This document shows, in pieces, positions 16,756 through 25,665 of a stretch of 55,898 nt of DNA. The notes under the pieces were generated by a model. The model saw only the letters and a program-made list of their open reading frames with translations. It had not been told where the DNA came from and searched no databases. The translations under genes and the position numbers were made by a program. The DNA comes from an uncultured Bacteroidota bacterium (lineage in GTDB: Bacteria; Bacteroidota; Bacteroidia; Bacteroidales; 4484-276), in NCBI GenBank assembly GCA_903944895.1, contig CAJATL010000028.1, positions 1-55,898 on the forward strand. Direction: 5' to 3'. Every line of letters starts with the position of its first letter. The first letter of the stretch is position 1.

Positions 16756-17473
16756 TTGAAGGAGTCGCTTTGGCATCCTCCATAATCACTTCATAAGTAT
16801 AACCAGCGCCAAAATCTTTATCCAGGCTGATTACGCCTTCAAAAACCACAACTTCACCAGGGTTTAAATTATCCATGGTGGTAACTGTAAGGTCGTAATA
16901 ATTTTCAAATTTGGAGCCATCCTGAATATGTGCCCAGTTTTTGCCCATAATGCCTGCGTTGTACTTAACAATTTTACCTCTGATTTTAACGGTTTTCCCG
17001 GCATACGAAGCCTTTTGAGAATACAGATCAGCAATTGAAATTTCACCTGCTCCAGGTTTAATATTCAAAGCTTCCTCCTGCATAGGTGTCCTTTTACCGC
17101 TTTCGCGAGGGGTTTGCATGATATCACCGGTTTTTTCAGGAGTTTCGGTAACTTCCTGAACAAGATAAAGTGTTTCGAAAGTACGGTCCAATTCTTTGCT
17201 TTGGAAATTTGGCATTTCGTAACCTCCGGAATAATAATACGTTTTGCCCTTCTGGAGGTCTTCTCTTTTCGGAATTGCAATCCAGAATGCAGTTCCTTTT
17301 TCTTCAACATTAAGGTAAGTGTAGGTTGAGGTGTGCAAAATGTCATCAACAACCACTTTGTGGGTTCCCGGAGGGAGTGTTTCCTCGGTTACCCGTGTAG
17401 TGCCCATATTACAGGCAAAAGCAGTAAAAGCCAGCCCGATAAGGAGTGCCAAAAAATGATGTTTAATCTTCAT
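16745..17473 (-). CDS. Lipoprotein with OB-fold-like domain
   Basis: A 242-residue lipoprotein. The signal peptide ends in the lipobox AFAC with Cys21, so it should be lipid-anchored. The C-terminal 110 residues (IADLYSQKASYAGKTVKIRGKIVKYN...WAHIQDGS) look like the OB-fold seen in nucleic-acid-binding or BOF-type periplasmic proteins. I start at the ATG at 17471-17473; an upstream frame to 17572 is rejected because a TATTTTTG promoter box (17507-17514, leftward) lies inside it. Confidence 0.82.
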   Translation of the reverse strand: MKIKHHFLALLIGLAFTAFACNMGTTRVTEETLPPGTHKVVVDDILHTSTYTYLNVEEKGTAFWIAIPKREDLQKGKTYYYSGGYEMPNFQSKELDRTFETLYLVQEVTETPEKTGDIMQTPRESGKRTPMQEEALNIKPGAGEISIADLYSQKASYAGKTVKIRGKIVKYNAGIMGKNWAHIQDGSKFENYYDLTVTTMDNLNPGEVVVFEGVISLDKDFGAGYTYEVIMEDAKATPSTSL

Positions 17474-17506
17474 ATCAGAAAATAATTTTAAGTTTGAAAT
17501 TTTCCA

Positions 17507-17514
17507 CAAAAATA
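17507..17514 (-). promoter_or_regulatory. -7 box of the lipoprotein gene
   Basis: Read leftward this is TATTTTTG, 33 bases before the chosen ATG. It decides the start of the lipoprotein gene. Confidence 0.5.
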
Positions 17515-17732
17515 GCTTTTTATATATGATGAGCCATGCTTTATGAAACAATTCAGTTTTTAACAACTGCAAAAGTTGAAGGATTTGATGTGTGAAATCG
17601 TAACATAAGATTTATGAAAATCATCGTGGTTTTATAAAATGCAAGGAGCCTGTTGTTGGGATTGGCGGAGATATTTCGGCGGATAAAGGGATCGTCATGA
17701 AACTACCGAAATAGTATTCCTTAATTCAGTAA

Positions 17733-17759
17733 AGCCACGACCCGGAATCGTGGCTTTTT
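17733..17759 (+). terminator. Strong hairpin terminator, possibly of a small RNA
   Basis: AGCCACGA (17733-17740) pairs with TCGTGGCT (17748-17755) and a T run follows. No protein gene ends nearby on the + strand. It may end a short RNA beginning near 17640, or serve leftward from the other side. Confidence 0.6.
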
Positions 17760-17859
17760 CATTGCCAAGGCACAAAAGTAGTTTCTTACATTTTCCAACA
17801 AAACCCGTTTTGAACCAATAAAAAGTGCCGGTTCATTCATCCAATTATCCTAATTGAAA

Positions 17860-17867
17860 TACTTTTG
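17860..17867 (+). promoter_or_regulatory. -7 box of the fused oxidoreductase gene
   Basis: TACTTTTG matches TAnnTTTG and lies 56 bases before the ATG. Confidence 0.5.
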
Positions 17868-17923
17868 CTGTTAATTTTTTAACAGGAAATTTTATCAAAA
17901 TATTTCAACATAATTTAGCTAAG

Positions 17924-20900
17924 ATGTACAAAATCAACACGCACCCGATACTTGAAGTTCCTAATGCCGAAAAAGTAACCTTTGCTTTTAATGGTGAGAC
18001 CATTGAAGGTGAAACAGGATTTACCATTGCTGCAGCCCTTCACCAGGCCGGGTTTCCGGTGCACAGCCACAGTTTGCGCGACCGGAACCGCTCCCTCGAA
18101 TGTGGGATCGGGAAATGTGGCGCCTGCGAAATGCTCGTTGATGGCAGCATAAAACGAATTTGTATCACCAAAGTTGATGGCGTTAAAGAAGTCAGCGAAA
18201 TCCCCAAAGACTATACACCAACGCCTGACGTGGTTGATCACCACCAGGCCATCAATGTTTATAAAACACAGGTGGTGATTGTTGGCGCAGGTCCGGCTGG
18301 CCTCGCTTGCCGCGAAGAATTGAATAAAAACGGTGTCAGGAATATTGTAATCGATAACAACGATAAAATTGGCGGCCAGTTTTTGATGCAGACGCACCAG
18401 TTTTTCTTTTTCGAGAAAGAGAAGAAATTTGGTGGGATGCGTGGTTTCGACATCGCCCAAACCCTTGCCGGGGAAGATCATACCGGGATTTTCCTGAATT
18501 CGTCGGTTTGGGATATTTTAGATGGAAAACGGATGGCCGTAAAAAACATTAGCACCGGCGAAATTTATTATGTCGACACCGAATTTCTGGTGGTAGCTTC
18601 GGGGGCAGTGCCTTTTATGCCAACTTTTGAGAATGATGATTTGCCCGGTGTTTTCACCGCTGCTGTTGTCCAGAAAATGATGAACAGCGAATTTACCCTT
18701 CTCGGGAAAAACGTGCTTACCGTTGGCGCCGGAAATATCGGTTATCTCACCTCCTACCAGTTGATGCAGGCAGGAGCCACCGTAAAAGCCATTATCGAAG
18801 CCATGCCGCGCGAAGGTGGTTTTCCGGTTCAGGCCAACCGGGTGCGAAGGTTGGGAATCCCTGTGATGACCTCCAAAATCCTGCTCAAAGCCATCCCTAA
18901 CGAAGATCATACAGGAATTATAGGCGCTGTTATTGCCGACTGCGAAAACTTTAAACCCATCGCCGGCACCGAGCAGGTGATTGATGGAATTGATGCGATA
19001 AATATTTGCACCGGCCTCGTCCAGGACGACCAGTTGCTCATCAAAGGAAAAGAAATTTTTGGCAGGAATGTTTACGGCGCCGGTGATGCCGTCAGGATTG
19101 GCGAAGGAACAAGCGCAGTTTTGCGTGGCAAACAAGTGGCCTACGAAATTTTTGAAGACCTTGGCATCCGCTACGATTACGACGCTTATCTCGCCATCTC
19201 CAAAGAATATATCGATTCGCAGCAGCACCCCGTCAGGGTAATCGAACATCCGTTTTTTCCTGTCAAGGAGCGGATGGAAGCAAAACCTTTTGTAACGATT
19301 GACTGCCTGTACGGATTTGCCTGCAACCCCTGCGAATTTGCCTGTCCGCACGGAGCCATCACCAAAACCTCCACCAGCACGGTTCCCAAAATTGATTTCG
19401 ATAAATGTATCGGCTGCATGGACTGCGTTTACCAATGCCCCGGACTTGCCATTTTTGGCTACAACGTTAAAAAAGACTGGCTTTTCCTGCCAATCGAATA
19501 CGGCGTTCAGGAAAAATCCGAAGTTTTCCTGGTTGATAATAATGGCCAAAAACTCGGCGAAGGCATCATCGAGAAAGTTCTTTTTAAGAAAAATAAAACC
19601 AACATCGCCCGTGTAAAATCGCTCGATATTCACGGTGAAGATTTGATAAAAGTCCGCGGTTTTATTGTGAAGGAAAATTATCCGGAGCCTGTCGAACTTA
19701 AACCTGACCATATCGATCTTCAAACCGAAACCTATGTTTGCCACTGCGACGATGTTACGTTGAAGGAAATTCTTGACGTAATCGGTGAACGGAAATTTAT
19801 CTCCGTTGATGAAGTCAAACACACCACCCGCCTCGGAATGGGCGCTTGCCGCGGAAAACGCTGCATCAAACGCCTCAAGCAAACATTGGCCGGAACAGGC
19901 ATTTCGATCGTTGGCGAACCAACGCCCCGCGGCCCGCTCTCAAACCAGGTTTCGATGGGCGAACTTTACCCACGGACGGTTCACGAAAAAATTATCATCA
20001 GCACAAATGGCGATAAACCCCGCAAAGTGGCAGTGAAATCGCTGGTTGCCGGTGGTGGTATTGGCGGAAGCGCCTTGTTCAGATATTTGGCAGAAGCAGG
20101 ATTAAAACCGGTTTTGGTAAATTACGGCCGCGGCGCTTCGTGGCGCAACATCGCCGGAGGCCGTCCCAATTTCAGCCTCCCCGAACTTTCGGACATCGCC
20201 GAAAAGAACCTTCAGATTTTTAAAGACCTTCAAAACATCCGCAACATCGATTACCGCCCGATTGATTACGTAACTTTTGCCCACGACGAAGCCATGTACA
20301 AAGCCCTCGAAGCCTCGATGGCCTGGTCGGATGCCGTGATGATCGAACCCAAAGATTTCCAGAAGGAGATTTCACCGTTTTTCAATCCAAACCTCAAAAC
20401 TTACCAGTCCGCGCTCGTTACTCACAACTGCTGGCAGGCCACGCCCGGCCGTGTGGTTGACCTCATCCGCCAGATCGGCATCGAAAATGGCGGGCAGGTG
20501 ATGGAAGACTGCGAGATGATTGATTTGCGGAAAGAAAACGGGAAATATTTTGTGCTGGTAAAAACGCACAGCAAAGAATATATCGAGTACGAAACCGAAA
20601 TATTCATCAACGCTTTAGGACCGCAGGGCGAAAAGTTTGCCAAAAAGGTTGGAGCCGAAACAGGCATTTATCCTGTAAAACACCAGGCTTTCATCACCCG
20701 CCGCCTGCCGTTTATGGGCAAAAATGGTGTTCCGTTGCCCATGATGATCGACCGCCGGAAATACAAAGGTTTTGTCGCTGTTTACGGTCAGCAACTTGGC
20801 GAGACCGGCCAGGTCATTGGCTGCGCCTCCCCGCAGATTGACCCCATGGAAACCGATAAAAACATTAAAATCAATTCCAAAGAATTCCTCGAAATCGTGT

Positions 20901-21157
20901 CTGAAATCTTTGTGGATTGGCTCCCCGAACTTTCCTCCGTTGGCTTCCAGGCTGTCTGGGCCGGCTATTATGTTGAGCCGCGCATGGTTCTCGATCCCGA
21001 TCTTGGGCTTTTCATTGGCATGCGCGGCCAGGGCTTTATGCTTGGCCAGTATCTTGCCAAAATGTACGTTGATAAACTCCTTGGAAACCCGGTTCCGGTT
21101 TACTTCGACAGGCTTACCATGAAGGGAGATGGGTTGCTGGAGAGGGCGTTTAAGTAG
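17924..21157 (+). CDS. Fused iron-sulfur/FAD oxidoreductase (HcnA-HcnB-HcnC-like)
   Basis: A 1077-residue fusion. Residues 1-100 are a 2Fe-2S ferredoxin domain (C60, C65, C68, C80). About 112-455 is a pyridine-nucleotide-disulfide type FAD domain (VVIVGAGPAGLA). About 464-515 adds a 4Fe-4S ferredoxin insert (CIGCMDCVYQCP). About 605-650 is a BFD-like 2Fe-2S site (CHCDD and ACRGKRC). About 705-1077 is a D-amino-acid-oxidase type FAD domain (VAGGGIGGSALFRYL). Separate subunits of this kind form hydrogen cyanide synthase, opine dehydrogenases and sarcosine or hydroxyproline dehydrogenases. It probably oxidises an amino-acid-like substrate and passes electrons on; the substrate is unknown. Its 3' end is duplicated five times downstream. 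Confidence 0.85.
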   Translation: MYKINTHPILEVPNAEKVTFAFNGETIEGETGFTIAAALHQAGFPVHSHSLRDRNRSLECGIGKCGACEMLVDGSIKRICITKVDGVKEVSEIPKDYTPTPDVVDHHQAINVYKTQVVIVGAGPAGLACREELNKNGVRNIVIDNNDKIGGQFLMQTHQFFFFEKEKKFGGMRGFDIAQTLAGEDHTGIFLNSSVWDILDGKRMAVKNISTGEIYYVDTEFLVVASGAVPFMPTFENDDLPGVFTAAVVQKMMNSEFTLLGKNVLTVGAGNIGYLTSYQLMQAGATVKAIIEAMPREGGFPVQANRVRRLGIPVMTSKILLKAIPNEDHTGIIGAVIADCENFKPIAGTEQVIDGIDAINICTGLVQDDQLLIKGKEIFGRNVYGAGDAVRIGEGTSAVLRGKQVAYEIFEDLGIRYDYDAYLAISKEYIDSQQHPVRVIEHPFFPVKERMEAKPFVTIDCLYGFACNPCEFACPHGAITKTSTSTVPKIDFDKCIGCMDCVYQCPGLAIFGYNVKKDWLFLPIEYGVQEKSEVFLVDNNGQKLGEGIIEKVLFKKNKTNIARVKSLDIHGEDLIKVRGFIVKENYPEPVELKPDHIDLQTETYVCHCDDVTLKEILDVIGERKFISVDEVKHTTRLGMGACRGKRCIKRLKQTLAGTGISIVGEPTPRGPLSNQVSMGELYPRTVHEKIIISTNGDKPRKVAVKSLVAGGGIGGSALFRYLAEAGLKPVLVNYGRGASWRNIAGGRPNFSLPELSDIAEKNLQIFKDLQNIRNIDYRPIDYVTFAHDEAMYKALEASMAWSDAVMIEPKDFQKEISPFFNPNLKTYQSALVTHNCWQATPGRVVDLIRQIGIENGGQVMEDCEMIDLRKENGKYFVLVKTHSKEYIEYETEIFINALGPQGEKFAKKVGAETGIYPVKHQAFITRRLPFMGKNGVPLPMMIDRRKYKGFVAVYGQQLGETGQVIGCASPQIDPMETDKNIKINSKEFLEIVSEIFVDWLPELSSVGFQAVWAGYYVEPRMVLDPDLGLFIGMRGQGFMLGQYLAKMYVDKLLGNPVPVYFDRLTMKGDGLLERAFK
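20929..21157 (+). repeat. R0: parent 3' end of the duplicated segment
   Basis: The last 229 bases of the oxidoreductase gene are the reference for partial copies R1 (26474-26688), R2 (28573-28607), R3 (29458-29685), R4 (30424-30495) and R5 (34118-34255). All copies end at or close to the stop codon while their left ends differ. Confidence 0.9.
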
Positions 21158-21647
21158 GTTGAATATTCTAAAATGATACCGAAAATCTGTGGTTAACAGC
21201 GCTAATAGTTTGTAAATTAATAGGAAAAACATTAAAGATTTTTTTTGATTTGGAGAAAATTTAATTTCTACTTTTACCAGATAATTAAACAAATAGATTT
21301 GTGAAACAAAATATTACAATAATGTAGATTTAAAGAAATATAAAACATAGCATTTAGCTGAATTCTGTTTCTGAAACCGACCAAATTTCAATAGATAAAC
21401 GGGAAAAAAAGCAAGATGCCACGTCAAGGCGTGGTCGTTGCTTCACATTCGTTTATCGGGCTCTTGGTCGGGCCACAGAAACAGTGTGGGTAATTGGCCG
21501 CGCTGTTTTTTTTACTTAAGATATTATAGTGTAATAAAAATCACAAAATAAAATTTGAAACCATGGGACTTTATAATTTCAATAAAAAAAGGACGCTCCA
21601 AAAACAATGTTGGACATACTTCAAGATTTTGCTCTCTTAAATACAAT
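21158..21647. other. Non-coding stretch at the left edge of the accessory region
   Basis: No convincing gene is present. The stretch holds the long hairpin at 21366-21485 and then an A+T-rich leader. TAATTTTG at 21648-21655 fits a -7 box for the first accessory gene. Confidence 0.6.
21366..21485. repeat. Long nested imperfect palindrome (120 bases)
   Basis: Four sets of arms nest in order: CTGTTTCTG/CAGAAACAG (21366-21374/21477-21485), CCGACCAA/TTGGTCGG (21378-21385/21465-21472), GATAAACG/CGTTTATC (21395-21402/21451-21458), and AGCAAGATGCCACG/CGTGGTCGTTGCT (21411-21424/21431-21443) around the loop TCAAGG. It could be a structured RNA, a MITE, or a folded-DNA recombination site. Nothing in it identifies which. 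Confidence 0.75.
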
Positions 21648-21662
21648 TAATTTTGAATAACA

Positions 21663-22463
21663 ATGAAAAGACTAAACACAAAACAATTTAACGATTTATT
21701 GAACAATCCCAATGCGGGATTTAACATTTGCAATTTTGAGAACAATGTTTTCTTTACAATTAATTTTTATGCCACCGAATTAAATACAGGCATTGGTATC
21801 AATGATGCTAAAATCTTTAAACAGACATGGGAATTAATAGACACTGTTTCAGATTCTTTTAGATTTATGATGTGGGGTCAGGAGCCCGCTCAACACAACC
21901 AGTTCATTAATACCCTACATCATGAAGGCAAGAATATGCTAATTGGAATTGAAGATATAATAAAAACATTAAAGGGGTTATGCCTTCCTGATTTAAATAA
22001 TTCCGATACGGCAAATTTTGAATTGAAAACCCTTAGAATTTGCCAAGGAGTAAGTACTTTCTTTAATACTTTAGAAGAATACTCTATTGAATACATTAAT
22101 GATATTAATAAATACAATGGTAAAAGAGTTCTTATTGAATTATTTTTCCCCAAATCTTTTCAATTTCCACTCAAAACAATTAAGAATGATTTCTGCAGGG
22201 AAATGAATGTTGGATTCAATTCTCATGAAACTAATGTTTTTTATAAAAAAAGCTTTGTCGGAAATCTTTTTATTTCTCCTGTTGAAATAAAAATTGATAA
22301 TAATTCAAATGAATTTCCTGAAGATTATGAATTTGAAAAAGATTTTACATTGTCAATAACACAATGTTCGTGTTGTCTTCAAATGAAGTTTTTTGACAAA
22401 AAGCTAAAACAATCATTTGAATTACCAATAGAATCGTTTAATCTTGTTCCTACAATGGTATGA
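21663..22463 (+). CDS. Unknown protein in accessory block 1
   Basis: A 266-residue A+T-rich soluble protein without signal peptide. The middle is helical and the C-terminal third is beta-rich with a CSCC cysteine cluster (ITQCSCCLQMKFF). I recognise no family. It is the first of four rightward genes, spaced 48 to 106 bases apart, that lie between the oxidoreductase stop and repeat R1. Its company (double FGE protein, TIR-like protein) suggests a role in a conflict or defence system, by association only. Confidence 0.72.
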   Translation: MKRLNTKQFNDLLNNPNAGFNICNFENNVFFTINFYATELNTGIGINDAKIFKQTWELIDTVSDSFRFMMWGQEPAQHNQFINTLHHEGKNMLIGIEDIIKTLKGLCLPDLNNSDTANFELKTLRICQGVSTFFNTLEEYSIEYINDINKYNGKRVLIELFFPKSFQFPLKTIKNDFCREMNVGFNSHETNVFYKKSFVGNLFISPVEIKIDNNSNEFPEDYEFEKDFTLSITQCSCCLQMKFFDKKLKQSFELPIESFNLVPTMV

Positions 22464-22511
22464 TCTGTTTAGTAGAAAAGTTTATTAATAAGAAATTTAA
22501 AATAACAAATT

Positions 22512-23051
22512 ATGAATTACAAAATTTTAAACAACAATCAATTAATTATCGATATTGTCTTGCATGGAAAAGAAATGAAAGTCACATTAGATTATAATGC
22601 AATTGCAAATGCGGTAAGGCGTGAAGATAAGTTTAGACGAAAAGCAAGTGACCCTTCACAAGAAAGATTCGCGTATTCTAATCTCAATGATTATTTAAAT
22701 GACTTTCAACGTGCCATTGATTACCTAAAAAATGTGCCATTAATTGATGAAAAACATATTGGTTATGCTTTGCAAAGTCTTTGTTTTAATCATGTTTTGA
22801 AATTTGGCAGATTAATTGACAATGATCTTTGTGGATATGCTGATTTGGTTCTTACGATTTTTGAATCCTGGATTGGATCACCGATAATATATCAAAGGGG
22901 ATTTGAAATTAGATCACAAATCATTAAAATGATTTTACAAAATTTTGGCGATTCTATATTTATTTCATATTTAGAATCCCCGACATCACAATTCTCATTA
23001 ATTAAATACGATAAAGCAAAAAACAATGTTGGTTTCATGCTGAGACTATAA
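22512..23051 (+). CDS. Unknown protein in accessory block 1
   Basis: A 179-residue soluble protein of mostly helical character (FAYSNLNDYLNDFQRAIDYLKN; FCFNHVLKFGRLID-like helices). No known domain is recognised. It follows the 21663-22463 gene by 48 bases and precedes the double FGE gene, probably in one transcript. Base composition is A+T-rich like its neighbours and unlike the oxidoreductase gene, in keeping with acquisition. Confidence 0.7.
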   Translation: MNYKILNNNQLIIDIVLHGKEMKVTLDYNAIANAVRREDKFRRKASDPSQERFAYSNLNDYLNDFQRAIDYLKNVPLIDEKHIGYALQSLCFNHVLKFGRLIDNDLCGYADLVLTIFESWIGSPIIYQRGFEIRSQIIKMILQNFGDSIFISYLESPTSQFSLIKYDKAKNNVGFMLRL

Positions 23052-23117
23052 GAATGAATTGTATTTATTACGTAAAAAAACACGCTAAAATCTATTAATA
23101 ACACATGATTAATAATT

Positions 23118-24818
23118 ATGAATTTAAAATTAGCTCTTTTGGAATCCCTAAATTGGATTGATTTACCTGAAGGACAATTCCTTAAAAACAATTCTATTAT
23201 GGAAATAAATAAAGGTGCGCCAAAAACCTATAATGTTACAATAAGTGCATTTCCAATAAGTACATTTCCAATAACATTTGAACAATACGACCTGTTTTGC
23301 GAAGCTACTGGAAGGGATAAGCCAAATGATTTGGGGTGGGGTAGGGGAAAAAGACCTGTTATTAATGTTAGTTGGTATGATGCAACTGATTTTGCGGAGT
23401 GGATTGATTGTAGGTTACCAACTGCCGCTGAGTGGGAATATGCTTGCAGAGCGGGAACTAATACACCTTTTAGCACTGGTGAATTATTAACACATGACTT
23501 TGCGAATTTTTTAGAAGAAAATTATGAAAAAAAAATAAAGGGAACCACTCCTGTTGGTTCATTTTTGCCTAACAAATGGGGATTATATGACATGCATGGA
23601 AACATTATTGAATGGTGTCGTGATATGTTTGATCATCCTTCTGAAAATAAAATGGTTCTTATTAATCCTCAAGGGCATGAGTCCGGATTTTATAGAATAC
23701 GAATGGGGGGTGGGTGGAATAGTGACATAAATAGTTGTAAGTCTTATTATTATACTGCAAATGATCCATTATCAATGAAGGATGATTTGGGATTTAGAAT
23801 TGTAAAACCATCAAATTTTAATAAAACAGATTACAAAATTTATACTAATCAGGATTTTTGTAACCATGATTTTTCGGAAAATTGCGAATTCTGCATGAAA
23901 TGTAATGAAACAAGTGGTAAAAATCATGATTGGTCGAAAAACTGCAATAAATGCCTGTATTGTAATCAAACCAGACTAAGCTCTCACAAATGGTCTGATG
24001 GCATTTGTTCTTTATGTGGTAAAACCATGCCCGGTATCGAATGGATTCAAATTCATTCCGGTGAATTCTTTATGGGAAGTGATCATTTTGAGAACGAAAG
24101 AGGTAATGATGAAAAACAACATTTTGTTACCTTAGATTCGTTTAAAATGAGTAAATATGCAATAACAATTGAACAGTTTAATGAATTTGTTGAAGATACG
24201 GGCTATAAAACAATTGCCGAAAAAGGGGCTGGCGGGTATAGAGGATCGATGTTGAAACTTAATAGGGATTACGTTCCTTTTCAGAATGTAAACTGGCGAT
24301 ACGATGAAAATGGCAACAAACGGTCTCACTCAAATTATAATTATCCTGTTATTCATATTGGATGGATAGATGCTTTTAGCTTTGCAGAATGGTTAGGCTG
24401 TAGACTTCCTACAGAAGCTGAGTGGGAATATGCCTGCCGTGCAGGCTCATTGACACCGTTTAGTACTGGGGATAGTATTAATTCTGATCAATCGAATTTT
24501 AATGGTCATTATCCATACAATGACTTTGAAAGAAGTCGGTTTTTAGGAAAAATAATGCCCGTTGGAAGTTATCCTCCAAATGATTGGGGACTATTTGAAA
24601 TGCATGGGAATGTTTCAGAATGGTGCAATGATTGGTATGGAGAATATCAAATCGAAATAGTATCTAACCCAAAAGGGCCATCTTCTGGATATTCAAAAGT
24701 ATTTCGTGGTGGTAGCTGGTGTCATGATGCACACTACTGTAGATCATCACGAAGGTTTTCTGGATTACTTAATGAACGAAGGAATCGAATTGGCTTTAGG
24801 ATTGTATCAGATAAATAA
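23118..24818 (+). CDS. Tandem FGE/SUMF1-domain protein with cysteine-rich hinge
   Basis: A 566-residue protein with two formylglycine-generating-enzyme-like domains. Domain 1 (about 10-235) has RLPTAAEWEYACRAGT, WGLYDMHGNIIEW and GFRIVKP. Domain 2 (about 310-566) has RLPTEAEWEYACRAGS, WGLFEMHGNVSEWCNDWYG and RGGSWCHDAHYC...GFRIV. Between them, about 245-300, three H-D/K-x-S...C-x2-C units form a possible zinc-binding hinge. There is no signal peptide, so it is cytoplasmic. FGE-like folds serve as enzymes, as ligand or peptide recognition modules, and as parts of bacterial conflict systems. Domain 2 has two cysteines near the FGE active-site position; domain 1 lacks one. Confidence 0.85.
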   Translation: MNLKLALLESLNWIDLPEGQFLKNNSIMEINKGAPKTYNVTISAFPISTFPITFEQYDLFCEATGRDKPNDLGWGRGKRPVINVSWYDATDFAEWIDCRLPTAAEWEYACRAGTNTPFSTGELLTHDFANFLEENYEKKIKGTTPVGSFLPNKWGLYDMHGNIIEWCRDMFDHPSENKMVLINPQGHESGFYRIRMGGGWNSDINSCKSYYYTANDPLSMKDDLGFRIVKPSNFNKTDYKIYTNQDFCNHDFSENCEFCMKCNETSGKNHDWSKNCNKCLYCNQTRLSSHKWSDGICSLCGKTMPGIEWIQIHSGEFFMGSDHFENERGNDEKQHFVTLDSFKMSKYAITIEQFNEFVEDTGYKTIAEKGAGGYRGSMLKLNRDYVPFQNVNWRYDENGNKRSHSNYNYPVIHIGWIDAFSFAEWLGCRLPTEAEWEYACRAGSLTPFSTGDSINSDQSNFNGHYPYNDFERSRFLGKIMPVGSYPPNDWGLFEMHGNVSEWCNDWYGEYQIEIVSNPKGPSSGYSKVFRGGSWCHDAHYCRSSRRFSGLLNERRNRIGFRIVSDK

Positions 24819-24924
24819 ATTCATTTTTTTCTTGACCTTTTATTGTACAATAAATAGTTGGTTGAAAACAAATAAAAGATGTATTTAAAAATAGTAAAAG
24901 TGTAAAAACAAATAATTATTACTA

Positions 24925-25665
24925 ATGGAATATTGTTTTGTAATACAGCCTTTTGATAAAAAATATGATAAGAGATATTTCGAAACATTTGAACCGGCAA
25001 TAAAAAATGCAGGGCTAAATGCATATCGTGTTGATAACGATCAAGGAGTAAGGATTCCGATTATTACCATTGAAAATAAAATAAAAAAATCAAGGATCTG
25101 TTTTGCTGAAATTACAACAAATAATCCAAATGTCTGGTATGAACTTGGATTTGCAAATGCATGCAACAAAGATGTTGTGATGGTATCGTGCGAAGAGGGG
25201 AGGAAAAAAAAGTATCCTTTTGACATTCAACACAAACATGTAATAAAATATTCCGCAAATTCAAAAAGTGATTTTCAGGAACTTGAAACAAAAATTACAG
25301 CCAAGTTAAAAGCATTATTATTATCTAAACAAGAGAATCAAATCTTGTTATCTATATTTGAAATTAATCAATTTTCACCTGATGAAAGAGAAGTTATTTC
25401 ATTGTTGATAGAAAACATCTTTTTAACTAATGCCTTTTTATCATTTAGTATTATAGAGGAGAAAACTAAAGAAAAAGGTGTTAATAGTCTTGCTCTTCGG
25501 CTTGCGATTAAAACATTAACCATGAAAGGAATAATTGAAGCGAAAGGAATTGAACCGGATAATAATTGTTTTGGTTTAATTCTTGACGAACATTCCTATA
25601 AATTTACGGAAATTGGTGAACGGTTTGTAATAGAAAACCAAAAGATGTTATCCGATAATTCATAG
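24925..25665 (+). CDS. TIR/nucleoside deoxyribosyltransferase-like protein with C-terminal winged helix
   Basis: A 246-residue cytoplasmic protein. Residues 1-130 have the fold signature of the TIR-like/nucleoside 2-deoxyribosyltransferase-like group: an MEYCFVIQPFD start, FEPAIKNAGL, SRICFAEITTNNPNVWYELGFANA (with the conserved N-x-N-V-x-Y-E-L-G). Residues 140-240 look like a winged-helix domain (FSPDEREVISLL...IKTLTMKGIIEAKG). Such domains bind or cleave nucleotides such as NAD+ in defence systems. Whether this one is an enzyme or a sensor cannot be told. It is the last of four clustered genes. Confidence 0.78.
   Translation: MEYCFVIQPFDKKYDKRYFETFEPAIKNAGLNAYRVDNDQGVRIPIITIENKIKKSRICFAEITTNNPNVWYELGFANACNKDVVMVSCEEGRKKKYPFDIQHKHVIKYSANSKSDFQELETKITAKLKALLLSKQENQILLSIFEINQFSPDEREVISLLIENIFLTNAFLSFSIIEEKTKEKGVNSLALRLAIKTLTMKGIIEAKGIEPDNNCFGLILDEHSYKFTEIGERFVIENQKMLSDNS

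Noticed and set aside
17474-17572. Upstream extension of the lipoprotein gene by 33 codons
   Set aside because: It would place the -7 box inside the gene and bury the lipobox signal peptide in the interior.
21366-21485. Integron attC site or retron msr-msd
   Set aside because: No GTTRRRY-type core is found at the arms and neither an integron integrase nor a reverse transcriptase is encoded nearby.
23118-24818. Treating the double FGE protein as a DGR target as well
   Set aside because: Some codons after GSW end in T or C, but the downstream stretch contains many codons such as GGA, TTA, GAA and CGA that do not fit an adenine-mutated template, and no hairpin follows the stop.
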